Numbered from the stretch's first letter, positions 25,001 to 33,720 are shown. The stretch: DNA of 64,000 nucleotides from Leisingera coralii (GCF_049056525.1 NZ_JBHUPT010000021.1:1-64000); one strand, 5' to 3'. Notes: generated by a model from the letters alone, not told the origin. Numbers and translations are program-made.

Positions 25001-26368
25001 TCAGCTCATGAACCGCTTTGCAGCCGGCAGATGCTGCATCAGCAGGTAGTAGGAGACACCGGCAGGCAGCAGGCTTGCATACCAGGAGATGCCGGAGAAG
25101 ATCAGCGCCGCCGCAACCCCGATGCCCATGGCAATCACCGCGGCCCAGTTGATACCCTGATAGGGGCCGTTCTCATCATAGAGTTTGTCCAGATCCAGCT
25201 CCTGCTTGCGCAGCACGAAGTAGTCCACCACCAGGATCGCAAAGATCGGGCCCAGGAAGGCGGAATAGGTCTGGATGAACAGGCTGAGGCCGGCGGCGGA
25301 TTCGTCCTTGACCAGCTCCCAGGGGAAGGTGGCGAAGGCCAGCAGGCCGACGATCACCGCGGAGGTCCTGAACTTGATCTTGAAGATATCCATCAGCGCA
25401 TAGGCCGGCGGCACCACGTTGTTCAGGATGTTGGTGGTCACCTGGGCAAAGGCGATGAACAGCAGGGTGATGACCAGCAGCGGCTTGTTGTCGACAGCGC
25501 TGGAGAATACCTTGATGGGGTCCACTTCGCCAGTGGCGCCGGAGACCATCAGGCCGATCAGCCCCATGAACAGCGTCGCAGGCAGGATCGAGTTGGCATA
25601 GATCGCCACCTGGCGGAACGGGCCGACATTCTGGCGCAGCTCGCGCGAGTAGTCCGAGACGTTCAGCATCATGGTGCTGTAGATGCCCAGGAACAGCATG
25701 GTGGCTCCCCAGAAGGGCGCGCCCCAGGTGCCTTCGACATTGACCAGATTGGCGGAGATCTCCTCGCCGTATTTGCTGATCACGCTGAAGAACATGTAGA
25801 TCAGCGAGCCGATGATGAAGACGGAGCCGATGTTCTCCAGCCATTTGATGCCATGGAACCCCAGCACCGACAGGCCGATCTGCAGAAGCTGGAAGCCGAT
25901 GAAGAACACCACGATGTTGTCATAGCCGAACAGCGTGTCGGAGACGAGGTTCAGCGCCCCCGCGCCGATCCAGCTTTGGAAGCCGAACCAGACGATCGCG
26001 GGAACCGAGCGCACCAGCGCCGGAAGGCGGGTGCCGGCAAAGCCGAAGGCGGATCGCGCCTGCACCATGAACGGAATGCCGTATTTGTGGCCGGCCTGGC
26101 CGTTGATCATCAGCGCGATGCCGATCACCGTGCAGCCGATGGCAATTGCCACGAAGGTCTGCAGCAGGTTCAGCGTGCCCACCAGGCCGGAGCCGATGGT
26201 GAAGGTGCCGATCGACACGCAGCCGCCGAGCCAGGCAAACAGATAGGACCACGGATCCATGATCCGCGTTTCCTGCGGTGCAAGGCTCTCCTCCCCGATC
26301 CCCTTGCCGCCGTGTTCCTCGATACCGCCGCCTTCGACGACGGCTTCCAATTCTGCATTCATGGTCAT
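25001..26368 (-). CDS. NCS1 family permease (cytosine/purine/allantoin/hydantoin type)
   Basis: 455 aa, about 12 membrane segments. The ATG is chosen for the GGGAGGAAAAC in front of it. NCS1 features include WLGGCVSIGTFTIGSGLVG in helix 1, GIPFMVQARSAFGFAGTRLP, and AIVWFGFQSWIGAGALN with the conserved Trp and Gln of the substrate site. The family imports allantoin, hydantoins, cytosine, uracil or thiamine. It lies 22 bases after a hydantoin-racemase-like gene and is divergent from a GntR regulator, so a hydantoin or allantoin-like ureide is the likely substrate. Confidence 0.9.
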   Translation of the reverse strand: MTMNAELEAVVEGGGIEEHGGKGIGEESLAPQETRIMDPWSYLFAWLGGCVSIGTFTIGSGLVGTLNLLQTFVAIAIGCTVIGIALMINGQAGHKYGIPFMVQARSAFGFAGTRLPALVRSVPAIVWFGFQSWIGAGALNLVSDTLFGYDNIVVFFIGFQLLQIGLSVLGFHGIKWLENIGSVFIIGSLIYMFFSVISKYGEEISANLVNVEGTWGAPFWGATMLFLGIYSTMMLNVSDYSRELRQNVGPFRQVAIYANSILPATLFMGLIGLMVSGATGEVDPIKVFSSAVDNKPLLVITLLFIAFAQVTTNILNNVVPPAYALMDIFKIKFRTSAVIVGLLAFATFPWELVKDESAAGLSLFIQTYSAFLGPIFAILVVDYFVLRKQELDLDKLYDENGPYQGINWAAVIAMGIGVAAALIFSGISWYASLLPAGVSYYLLMQHLPAAKRFMS

Positions 26369-26390
26369 GTTTTCCTCCCTGACGATACCA

Positions 26391-27089
26391 CTATTTCCGG
26401 TTGGGGCGCGCATAGGCGTTGATCTTGCTGGTCTTGAGGCCGCAGCCTGCCAGCGCCTCGATCATCCGCGTTGCCGCGCTGACCCCGTCGATGACGGGAA
26501 TGCCCGTCTCCTGGCTGAGCCAGGCGGTGAGATCGGCCATGCCGGCGCAGCCCAGCACAACCGCCTCGCAATGATCCTCCTCGATGGCGCGCAGGATCTC
26601 GGCGCGGATCTTCTCCCGCGCACCGGAGCCTTCCTCCTCCAGCGCCAGCACCGGGATCGCGGCCGAGCGTACCCGGCGGCACTGGTGCGACAGGCCGTAG
26701 CCGTGGATCAGATGTTCGATCACCGGCACCGCGCGGGGCAGCGTGGTCACCACCGAGAACGAGGTCGCCAGCATGCTCGCCGCCTTCACCGCCGCTTCGC
26801 AGATGCCCAAGACCGGGCCGGTGGCCAGCTCGCGGCAGGCGCCGATGCCAGGGTCGTCGAAACAGGCAACGACGATGCCGTCCACGCCCTGCTCCTCGCC
26901 CGCGGCGACCTGCGCCAGCAAGCCGGGCAAAGACATCGCCTCGTCGAAATGGCCCTCGATACTGGGCGGGGCACCAGCCGCCGTTGCGCCCAGGATGGTG
27001 ACCCCGGGGCTGGCAGCGGCCTCAGCGGCCTCAACGATCTTCCGCGTCATCGACTCGGTCGAGTTGGGATTGACGACCAGAATTTTCAT
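26391..27089 (-). CDS. Aspartate/glutamate/hydantoin racemase family protein
   Basis: 232 aa, family length. The start is the ATG after AAAGGAGGAGC. MKILVVNPNST is the characteristic N-terminus of hydantoin/allantoin racemases. The two catalytic cysteines are present: C76 in VVACFDDPG and C181 in VVLGCAGM. It should racemise a hydantoin-like ring by two-base proton transfer. The gene is co-directional with the NCS1 permease. No hydantoinase is present nearby, so the pathway must be completed elsewhere. Confidence 0.9.
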   Translation of the reverse strand: MKILVVNPNSTESMTRKIVEAAEAAASPGVTILGATAAGAPPSIEGHFDEAMSLPGLLAQVAAGEEQGVDGIVVACFDDPGIGACRELATGPVLGICEAAVKAASMLATSFSVVTTLPRAVPVIEHLIHGYGLSHQCRRVRSAAIPVLALEEEGSGAREKIRAEILRAIEEDHCEAVVLGCAGMADLTAWLSQETGIPVIDGVSAATRMIEALAGCGLKTSKINAYARPNRK

Positions 27090-27113
27090 GCGCTCCTCCT
27101 TTGTTGTCATTTA

Positions 27114-27138
27114 TTGTTAACAAAATTTGGTAACACGT
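27114..27138. promoter_or_regulatory. Candidate GntR operator between the racemase and GntR genes
   Basis: TTGTTAACAA (27114-27123) is a perfect palindrome, followed 10 bases on by a related GGTAACAC. It lies 25-49 bases before the racemase start and about 90 bases before the GntR start, a fitting place for control of both directions. Confidence 0.5.
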
Positions 27139-27223
27139 CAAGACCGGTCCTCCGGGGTGCCATTGCCAAGCGCCCTGACGCTCCTTAAGTTGCGGCAAGG
27201 CAGGAAAAACTTTTTGAGGCCCG

Positions 27224-27919
27224 ATGAAGGATTCTCCCGAAGATCAGATCGTGAATGCGATTCTCGACGCGATTGCCGAGCAGCGCCTCCCAGCCGGAAC
27301 CAAGCTGGGCGAACAGGCGCTGAGCGATCTGTTTTCCTGCAACCGCGCCAATGTGCGCCGGGCCCTGGCATCGCTGGCGGCGCAGCAGGTGGTGGAGCTG
27401 CGCCCCAATCGCGGCGCCTTTGTGATGACCCCTTCGCCGAAAGAAGCGCGCGACATATTCCAGGCCCGCCGGGCGATCGAGCGCACCATTGCCCGGCATG
27501 CCTCCGGCCAGGCATCTGCCGAGGACATCGTGCTTCTGCGGGACAATATTCTTGAGGAAGCCGCGGCGCACAAAGCAGGCGACAAACCGGCGGAGCTGCG
27601 CGCCTCGCGGCAGTTTCACATGCGGATTGCGCAGATTGCCGGCAACCTGGTGCTGGAGCGGTTCCTGTCAGAGCTGACCATGCGCAGCACACTGATTTTG
27701 GGGCTTTATTCCCCCACCGGCAGCTCCTCCTGCGCCGAAGACGAGCACGACCGGATCGTTGATGCGCTGGAGGCTGGCAATACGGATGAGCTGGTCCGGC
27801 TTGCGGACGAGCATCTGCGCCATCTCGAGGAAGGGCTGAACTTCGATGAGCCGCCCGCCGCGCCCATGAGCCTCAGGGAGCAGCTGATCGCTCCGCGCAA
27901 GGCGCCGTCCGCGGAATAA
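27224..27919 (+). CDS. GntR family transcriptional regulator (FadR/FCD subfamily)
   Basis: 231 aa. An N-terminal GntR winged helix (GTKLGEQALSDLFSCNRANVRRALASL) is followed by an all-helical FCD effector domain with metal-site histidines (RQFHMRIAQIAGN; a later DEHDRIVDAL; and LADEHLRHLEEG). It is divergent from the racemase-NCS1 permease operon, which it probably controls in response to the imported ureide or its product. Confidence 0.9.
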   Translation: MKDSPEDQIVNAILDAIAEQRLPAGTKLGEQALSDLFSCNRANVRRALASLAAQQVVELRPNRGAFVMTPSPKEARDIFQARRAIERTIARHASGQASAEDIVLLRDNILEEAAAHKAGDKPAELRASRQFHMRIAQIAGNLVLERFLSELTMRSTLILGLYSPTGSSSCAEDEHDRIVDALEAGNTDELVRLADEHLRHLEEGLNFDEPPAAPMSLREQLIAPRKAPSAE

Positions 27920-27978
27920 TCGGGTACATCCCGCCCTAACCGCAGCATTGGTTTCGCACCCGTCTTGCGCCACAGGCG

Positions 27979-28012
27979 CGCACCCTCGCATTGGAAATTA
28001 CTGCGAGGGCGC
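27979..28012. terminator. Hairpin between the convergent GntR and TRAP genes
   Basis: CCCTCGCA (27983-27990) and TGCGAGGG (28002-28009) pair, with additional G/C pairing outside. It lies between two converging genes. There is no T-run on either side, so its strength as a terminator is uncertain. Confidence 0.45.
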
Positions 28013-28018
28013 GGCGGG

Positions 28019-29569
28019 TCAGAAAATCGCCGAAGGCAGCCAAGTCGCCAGGCCGGGAATCAGCCAGACCAGCAGAACCCCAAGCGCCTGCAAGCCGATG
28101 AATGGCACGACCCCCTGATAGATATGGCGGGTGGTCACTTCCTTGGGTGCGGCACCGCGCAAGTAGAACAGCGAAAAGCCGAACGGCGGGGTCAGAAAGC
28201 TGGTCTGCAGGTTGATTGCGATCAGGATGCCCAGCCAGACCGGGTCATGCCCCATCAGGATCAGCGTCGGCGTGACCAGCGGCAGCACGATGACCGAGAT
28301 CTCGACGAAGTCGAGGAAGAAGCCCAGCACAAAGATGAACAGCATGCAGAACAGCAGCGCCCCGGTGGGCCCGCCCGGCATGTTGCCGAGAATATGCGCC
28401 ACCCGCTCCTCGCCGCCCAGCCCGATGAAAACCAGCGAGAACATGCCTGCGGCCAGGATGGTCGCAAAGATCATCGCGGTCATCGTTGCGGTTGAGGTCA
28501 CGGCCTCATGCAGGATCCGCTGTTTCAGCCCGCTGCGCAGGGCGGCGATCACGGCGATGGCCCCGACAGCCGTCAGCAGCGCATAGAACAGCCCCGCCGC
28601 AAAATCGCCGGTGCTCAGGTCGCTGCGCTGCAGGCGGATGGGATGCAGCCCCGACAGGATGCCCAGCAGGATCAGCGCGGCTGCACCGAACAGGATCAGC
28701 CGGGCCGGGCCGCCAGCACGCAGACCCGCCATCAGCAGCGCGCCGACCGCCCCGACGGAGGCCGCCTCGGTGGGTGTTGCCACGCCGCCGAGGATGGCGC
28801 CCAGCACCGCAAAGATCAGCAGGATCGGCGGCACCACGGCGCGCACGACCTCACCACGGCCGGGGCGGGCCAGGCCGGCCGGGGCAGAGGGCATGTCCTG
28901 CGGGCGCAGGGCGCCGCGTATCAGGATATAAAGGAGGTACAGAACCACCAGCACCAGCCCGGGCACCAGCGCCGCGGCAAAGAACTGGCCCACGGACAGC
29001 GCCTCGACCGAGAATTTGCCTTGTTCATACTGCGCCTGCTGGTAGGCGTTGGACATCACATCGGCGAGGATGATCAGCAGGGTCGAGGGCGGGATAATCT
29101 GCCCCAGCGTGCCGGCCGTGCAGACGATGCCCGACGCCACCCGCGGGTCATAGCCCGCGCGCAGCATGGCGGGCAGGGCGATCATGCCCATCGCCACCAC
29201 CGTGGCGCCGACAATACCGGTCGAGGCCGCCAGCAGCGCCCCCACTAGCACCACCGAGATGCCCAATCCGCCTTTCAGCTGGCCGAACAGCCGCCCCATG
29301 GTGTCCAGCAGCTCTTCGGCGATGCGGCTCTTTTCCAGGATCGCCCCCATCAGCACGAACAGCGGGATGGCGATCAGCACCTGGTTGCTCAGCAGCCCGA
29401 AGGCGCGCTGGCCCAGTGCCCCCAGCAGCGAGATATCCATCACCCCCAGCGCCCAGCCGAGATAGGCAAACAGGATCGCAATGCCCGCAATGGAGAAGGC
29501 CACCGGGAACCCCATGAGGATCGCTGCCATCAGGGCCGCGAACATGACCAGGTCGAGATATTCCGTCAT
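28019..29569 (-). CDS. TRAP transporter large membrane subunit (DctM family, long form)
   Basis: 516 aa from the ATG giving MTEYLDLV, which overlaps the small-subunit stop codon (ATGA). DctM features: PLFVLMGAILEKSRIAEELL, ASGIVCTAGTLGQIIPPSTL, and NLQTSFLTPPFGFSLFYLRG. It is about 80 residues longer than typical DctM owing to an insert near 260-370, a form seen with TakP/lactate-type binding proteins. It provides the transmembrane route for the acid bound by the protein encoded at 30131. Confidence 0.92.
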   Translation of the reverse strand: MTEYLDLVMFAALMAAILMGFPVAFSIAGIAILFAYLGWALGVMDISLLGALGQRAFGLLSNQVLIAIPLFVLMGAILEKSRIAEELLDTMGRLFGQLKGGLGISVVLVGALLAASTGIVGATVVAMGMIALPAMLRAGYDPRVASGIVCTAGTLGQIIPPSTLLIILADVMSNAYQQAQYEQGKFSVEALSVGQFFAAALVPGLVLVVLYLLYILIRGALRPQDMPSAPAGLARPGRGEVVRAVVPPILLIFAVLGAILGGVATPTEAASVGAVGALLMAGLRAGGPARLILFGAAALILLGILSGLHPIRLQRSDLSTGDFAAGLFYALLTAVGAIAVIAALRSGLKQRILHEAVTSTATMTAMIFATILAAGMFSLVFIGLGGEERVAHILGNMPGGPTGALLFCMLFIFVLGFFLDFVEISVIVLPLVTPTLILMGHDPVWLGILIAINLQTSFLTPPFGFSLFYLRGAAPKEVTTRHIYQGVVPFIGLQALGVLLVWLIPGLATWLPSAIF

Positions 29570-30063
29570 TGGGGGGCTCTTTCGGAGAACAGGCGGATCA
29601 GCAGGGCGATGGATTGCAGCATGACCAGCACGCAAAAGGCGGGGATCAGCGATTTCAGCAGGAACACGGCCTCAAGTCCGCCGACGGCGATCGGGCCTTC
29701 GAGGATGGCCCAGGAATTGCGCACCGAGGGCCAGGACCAGTAGAGCAGCGCCGCCATCGACGGCAGCAGCAGCACCAGATGGCCGAAAATGTCGATGCGG
29801 CGCTGGGCGCGGGGGCTGAGACCCGCATAGAAAACATCCACGCGCACATGCTTGTCGACCAGCAGCGTGTAGCCGGCTGCCAGCATGAACAGGGTGGAAT
29901 GCATGTAGAGGACGCTTTCCTGCGCGGCGATGGAATTCACCCCGAATACATAGCGCCCGACCACGATGGCAAACTGCGCCAGCACCATCAGCAGCGCCAG
30001 CCAGCGTATCACCAGCGCCAGACCCCGGTTGATGCCGTCCAGCGCATCCGCAACCCGTAGCAT
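29566..30063 (-). CDS. TRAP transporter small membrane subunit (DctQ family)
   Basis: 165 aa, four membrane segments, with DKHVRVDVFYAGLSPRAQRRID in the middle as in other DctQ proteins. It overlaps the DctM start and lies 67 bases after the binding-protein gene, separated from it by a strong hairpin. Confidence 0.9.
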   Translation of the reverse strand: MLRVADALDGINRGLALVIRWLALLMVLAQFAIVVGRYVFGVNSIAAQESVLYMHSTLFMLAAGYTLLVDKHVRVDVFYAGLSPRAQRRIDIFGHLVLLLPSMAALLYWSWPSVRNSWAILEGPIAVGGLEAVFLLKSLIPAFCVLVMLQSIALLIRLFSERAPQ

Positions 30064-30081
30064 CCTGCGTCTCTCCCCATC

Positions 30082-30123
30082 AAAAAGCCGGCGCCCCGGT
30101 CACCCCGGACGCCGGCGGGCTTT
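30082..30123 (-). terminator. Hairpin with T-run between the binding-protein and membrane-subunit genes
   Basis: On the minus strand a GC-rich stem (GCCGGCG...CGCCGGC with an inner CCGGGG/CCGGGG region) is followed by TTTTTGATGG. It sits in the 67-base gap inside the TRAP operon and probably works as a partial terminator or 3' stabiliser, so that more binding protein than membrane subunits is made. Confidence 0.65.
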
Positions 30124-30130
30124 GCAAAGA

Positions 30131-31216
30131 TCAGTAGCCCATCACCGAGGCACGGGCGTTCATCTGGCCGTTGTCGGCATAGGTCATGTAGCCGCCAACG
30201 CTGTCGCGGTAGGCCAGGAAGCTTTCAGTGATGCGGCGCACCAGCTCATCCTCGTCCTCCTGCAGCTCGGCGATCACTTCCTTGGCGGCTGCGCCCATTG
30301 CAGCGATCACGTCCTCGGGGAACATCTTCACCTGCACCCCGTCCTCGTCTACCATCTTCTTCAGCGCCAGTGCGTGTTTGGTGGTGTATTCGGTCCAGAC
30401 CGGGTTGTAGAGGCTCTCGCAAGCCAGCGACACCACCTGCTGCAGGTCTTCCGGCAATTCCGCGAATACGCTGGCGTTGACGCCGCATTCCTCGGCCGAC
30501 GACGGCTCGCCCACACCCGGCCAGTAGTAATTCTTGGCCACCTGGTAATAGCCAAGGGCGCTGTCGGTCCAGGGGCCGATGAATTCGCCCGCGTCCAGGG
30601 CGCCGGTCTGCAGGCCCTGGAACATCGCCGGACCGCTGGTCGCCTCCGCCGCCATGCCCAGTTTCGAGGCCATTTCCGACGCCAGACCGGTGGTGCGGAA
30701 CTTGAGGCCCTTCAGGTCTTCGGCAGAGTTGATCTCGGTCTTGAACCAGCCGCCCCACTGCGGGCCGGAGTTGCCGCACAGGAACGGCTTGATGCCGAAG
30801 CGGCCGTACATCTCGTCATACAGCGCCTGGCCGCCGCCGTGGTACAGCCAGCCGAACTGCTCATCCGCGCGCAGGCCGAACGGCTGCGAGCCGAACAGCA
30901 GGATGCCCTTGGACTTGGATCCCCAGTAGGCCGGCACCGCGTGATACAGCTCTGCGGTGCCTTCGGACACTGCGTCGAACACACCGCGGCCCGGCACCAG
31001 TTCGCCCGCGGCAAACAGCTTGACCTCGATCCGGCCGCCCGAAAGCGTGGTGATCCGGTCTGCCAGCATTTGCGCCGCCACACCGGGTCCGGGCAGGTTC
31101 TTGGGCCAGGCGGTGACCATCTTCCACTGCATCTTGCCTTGGGCGATGGCAGGGCTGGCCAGCGCCGTGGCCGCTGCGCCCAAAGCGCCGGCTTTCAGAA
31201 ACTTCCGTCTTTGCAT
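30131..31216 (-). CDS. TRAP transporter substrate-binding protein, TakP-like (2-oxoacid/lactate type)
   Basis: 361 aa. The N-terminus MQRRKFLKAGALGAAATALA is a twin-arginine signal. The mature protein resembles the 2-oxoacid-binding TakP group, with the stretch GNSGPQWGGWFKTEINSAED and later GLQTGALDAGEFIGPW and YYWPGVGEPSS. These binding proteins chelate a monocarboxylate through a bound cation and an Arg (RTTG region). It is divergent from a HutC-type regulator across a perfect palindrome. The likely ligand is a 2-oxo or 2-hydroxy monocarboxylate. Confidence 0.9.
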   Translation of the reverse strand: MQRRKFLKAGALGAAATALASPAIAQGKMQWKMVTAWPKNLPGPGVAAQMLADRITTLSGGRIEVKLFAAGELVPGRGVFDAVSEGTAELYHAVPAYWGSKSKGILLFGSQPFGLRADEQFGWLYHGGGQALYDEMYGRFGIKPFLCGNSGPQWGGWFKTEINSAEDLKGLKFRTTGLASEMASKLGMAAEATSGPAMFQGLQTGALDAGEFIGPWTDSALGYYQVAKNYYWPGVGEPSSAEECGVNASVFAELPEDLQQVVSLACESLYNPVWTEYTTKHALALKKMVDEDGVQVKMFPEDVIAAMGAAAKEVIAELQEDEDELVRRITESFLAYRDSVGGYMTYADNGQMNARASVMGY

Positions 31217-31286
31217 GTCTCCATTCCTCCGTCTGTCGGTGGATCTGCGGTGGCCGCGGGCCGGTGGCGCAGACTCGCTCTTGTTT

Positions 31287-31322
31287 TGTAAGTGCTTTAC
31301 ATTAATATGTAGCTACATATTA
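31287..31322. promoter_or_regulatory. HutC-type operator: 20-bp perfect palindrome plus a second inverted repeat
   Basis: TAATATGTAGCTACATATTA (31303-31322) is a perfect 20-bp palindrome with a TGTA-N2-TACA core. An adjacent TGTAA-N5-TTACA (31287-31301) has the same half-sites with wider spacing. Both lie between the TakP-like TRAP gene (start 31216) and the GntR/HutC gene (start 31421). Confidence 0.75.
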
Positions 31323-31420
31323 TTGTCAATCACGGTTGCGCGGTTCGCGTTCGCCTTTCGGCGCAAGATGAAATATGGAGCGGCAACGAACATTGTCCCG
31401 TGCGGTCTGGGGGATGAATT

Positions 31421-32122
31421 TTGACGGACAAGCGGCGCCATTCCTGGACGGATATCCGGGACAGCATCCGGCAGATGATCCTGGATTCGACCTACGGGCC
31501 CGGGGATAAACTGCCGCGCGATGAAGAGTTTGCAGCCCAATTCGGCTGTGCCCGCTCGACCGTTCACCGCGCCATGCGGGATCTGGCCGAAAGCGGGTTG
31601 GTAGAGCGGCGGCGCAAGGGCGGCACGATGGTGCGGCGCGATCCGGTCACCCGCGCGACGCTGAATATCCCGATCACCCGGCTTGAGGTCGAACAGAAGG
31701 GCTGCGTCTACCAGTACCAGCTGATCCGTCAATCGGTGCAGGCGACACCCCCGGCGATCATGGCCAATTTCGGCCTGCCCGAGGCCCGCCCGATGCTGCG
31801 CGTCGAGGCGCTGCACCTGGCCGACAGCCGCCCCTATATCTTCGAAGACCGTTGGATCTGCCTGGAAACCGTGCCGGAGATCGAAACGGTCGACCTGACC
31901 CGCGAAAGCGCAAATGAATGGCTGGTCCGCAACCGCCCCTACAGCCGCTGCGACCTGCGGCTTTATGCGCGGCCCGGCACCGAAAGCGACAGCGAGGTGC
32001 TCCAGAGCAAGGTCGGCGACGCATTGTTCGTGATGGAGCGCACCACATGGATCGGGGATGATCCGATCACCAGTTTGCGCGCTGTGGCGCACCCAGGCTA
32101 TCAGCTGTTCACTCAGGGCTGA
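31421..32122 (+). CDS. GntR family transcriptional regulator (HutC/UTRA subfamily)
   Basis: 233 aa with a TTG start preceded by GGGGGA. The GntR winged helix (GPGDKLPRDEEFAAQFGCAR, then STVHRAMRDL) is followed by a UTRA ligand-binding domain (ARPMLRVEALHLADSRPYIFEDRWICLETVP). That Arg/Glu-rich arrangement is typical of HutC. It is divergent from the TakP-like TRAP transporter and probably represses it and itself through the palindrome at 31303. Confidence 0.9.
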   Translation: MTDKRRHSWTDIRDSIRQMILDSTYGPGDKLPRDEEFAAQFGCARSTVHRAMRDLAESGLVERRRKGGTMVRRDPVTRATLNIPITRLEVEQKGCVYQYQLIRQSVQATPPAIMANFGLPEARPMLRVEALHLADSRPYIFEDRWICLETVPEIETVDLTRESANEWLVRNRPYSRCDLRLYARPGTESDSEVLQSKVGDALFVMERTTWIGDDPITSLRAVAHPGYQLFTQG

Positions 32123-32149
32123 CCACGGGCTGCGGAAGAACACCCTCAG

Positions 32150-32175
32150 GGAACCGAACCGGGGCGGCAGGCGTT
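32150..32175 (+). promoter_or_regulatory. EcfG-type promoter before the small ORF and AI-2E family gene
   Basis: GGAAC (32150-32154), a 17-base spacer, then CGTT (32172-32175). This is a full match to the alphaproteobacterial general-stress sigma consensus GGAAC-N16/17-CGTT. The predicted transcript start near 32182 leaves a leader of about 215 bases before the first supported start codon. Confidence 0.75.
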
Positions 32176-32396
32176 TGTTCCAAAGCGGACAGGCACCTGA
32201 AACAGACGGATATACGATGCAAGCCGGGCTCACCACCAAGGAACACGGAGAGTGCACAGCCATTCGTCAATGGCCCGCCAGGCTGTTCACATGCCAACTC
32301 TGCAAACGCCCGCACCGGCGCGACCCGGAGCGCCAGAATTGAAGCGTCGGCTTGCCGAACGCAGCCAGCAGACCAATGTCATCAGGGAGGTCCTCC

Positions 32397-32477
32397 ATGC
32401 CCAATGATCACACCGCAACCGCCCCGAAGCCGCTGGAGGCCTGGATGCGCAAGCAGTGCTGCGGCACGGGGCGTTAG
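32397..32477 (+). CDS. Small protein of unknown function (26 aa)
   Basis: A 26-codon frame with GGGAGG four bases before the ATG (32386-32391), ending three bases before the next gene. The product has a KPLEAWMRKQCCGTGR tail with adjacent cysteines and no membrane segment. The ribosome-binding site and tight packing argue for translation. It could also be a leader peptide for the AI-2E family gene. I do not recognise a family. Confidence 0.5.
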   Translation: MPNDHTATAPKPLEAWMRKQCCGTGR

Positions 32478-32480
32478 ATC

Positions 32481-33509
32481 ATGTGGCAGACAGTGATCGC
32501 CAAGCGCTCGGTCCGGGTGATGCTGCTGATCATCACCCTGATCCTTTTGGGGGCTGCAATGTATTTCGCCAAGCCGGTACTGGCGCCTGGCGTCTTTGCC
32601 CTGGTGGTCGGGGTTGTGGTCGCGCCGCTGGCAGACCGGCTGGAACGGTTCGGGGTCAGCCGGGTTGTGGTGGCCACCAGCCTGCTGGTGCTGTCCACTG
32701 CGCTGCTGGCTTTGCTGATCCTGTCGCTGGACCCGCTGCTGACATCGCTGGCCAGCCAGATCCCCAAGATCAAATATGAAATCCGCGGCTGGCTCGATAT
32801 GGTGTCCGGCCTGCTGCGCGGGATCGAAAGCATCAGCAGTGAAATCGAGGAAACAATCGGCGCAGCGGATGCGGACACGGAGGAAGAAGGCGGCCTGCCA
32901 ACGCTGATGGATGCGCTCTGGCTGGCACCGAACTTTGGCGCGCAGATGTTCATCTTTGCAGGCACGCTGTTCTTCTTCGTGCTGACCCGGAACGAACTTT
33001 ATGAACAGGCCGGCAGCTTTGCGGCCCGGTTTTTCCGGGCGGAGCGGGCGGTGGCGCGCTACTTTGCGGCGGTCACAATCGTCAATGGCGGGCTGGGCCT
33101 GCTGACGGCTGCCGGTCTGGCGGTGATCGGCCTGCCGGGCGCCTGGATCTGGGGGCTGGCGGCGGCCATCCTGAACTTCATTCTGTACCTCGGTCCGTTG
33201 TTCATGCTGGCCGGATTGACGGTGGCGGGCCTGACCCAGATCGGCGGCGCAGGCGCTGTGCTGCCGCCGCTGCTGTTCCTCGGACTGAACCTGACCGAGG
33301 CGCAATTCGTGACCCCGGCCTTTGTCGGCCGCCAGTTGGACCTCAATCCGCTCATTGTGTTCTGGGCCATTGTATTCGGGCTCTGGATCTGGGGGCCGGT
33401 TGGCGCCATCGTGGCGCTGCCGGTGCTGCTGTGGTGCGGCCGCATGCTGGTGCCGCCGCCCGAACCGGCAGAGGCGGATGCTCCGGAAGATGCCCCGGAA
33501 TCCGAATAA
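32481..33509 (+). CDS. AI-2E transporter family (TqsA/PerM-like) membrane protein
   Basis: 342 aa with seven or eight membrane segments. The AI-2E family pattern is clear: a hairpin of helices at the N-terminus (PVLAPGVFALVVGVVVAPLA), a soluble linker at about 100-150, and the C-terminal core with GLPGAWIWGLAAAILNFILY and VTPAFVGRQLDLNPLIVFWA. Family members export small metabolites or act in osmotic and pH stress; an autoinducer role is not implied here. It lies behind an EcfG-type promoter and a 26-codon ORF, so it likely belongs to the general stress regulon. Confidence 0.88.
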   Translation: MWQTVIAKRSVRVMLLIITLILLGAAMYFAKPVLAPGVFALVVGVVVAPLADRLERFGVSRVVVATSLLVLSTALLALLILSLDPLLTSLASQIPKIKYEIRGWLDMVSGLLRGIESISSEIEETIGAADADTEEEGGLPTLMDALWLAPNFGAQMFIFAGTLFFFVLTRNELYEQAGSFAARFFRAERAVARYFAAVTIVNGGLGLLTAAGLAVIGLPGAWIWGLAAAILNFILYLGPLFMLAGLTVAGLTQIGGAGAVLPPLLFLGLNLTEAQFVTPAFVGRQLDLNPLIVFWAIVFGLWIWGPVGAIVALPVLLWCGRMLVPPPEPAEADAPEDAPESE

Positions 33510-33720
33510 CCGGCCCGGGCAGCTGCACTCTCCGTTCTTCTCCCCAAGCCTGCGCGCCGGGGAACTGCATTGCCAGGTTTTCCAGCCTGAAAGTGCCTGC
33601 TCCCGGCGCTTGCACAGGGGCAGTTGTGGCCTCAGCCGCGCGCCTTGCAGCGGGGTTAAGCGATGATTTTCCCGCATTTTTCCAGCCTTCCGGTTTTTTG
33701 AAAAAAATTTGCACGGCGCG

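Noticed and set aside
32217..32342. 41-codon frame (MQAGLTTKEHG...) in the leader of the AI-2E gene
   Set aside because: There is no Shine-Dalgarno sequence before the ATG and the composition is not protein-like. The 26-codon frame at 32397 has a better signal.
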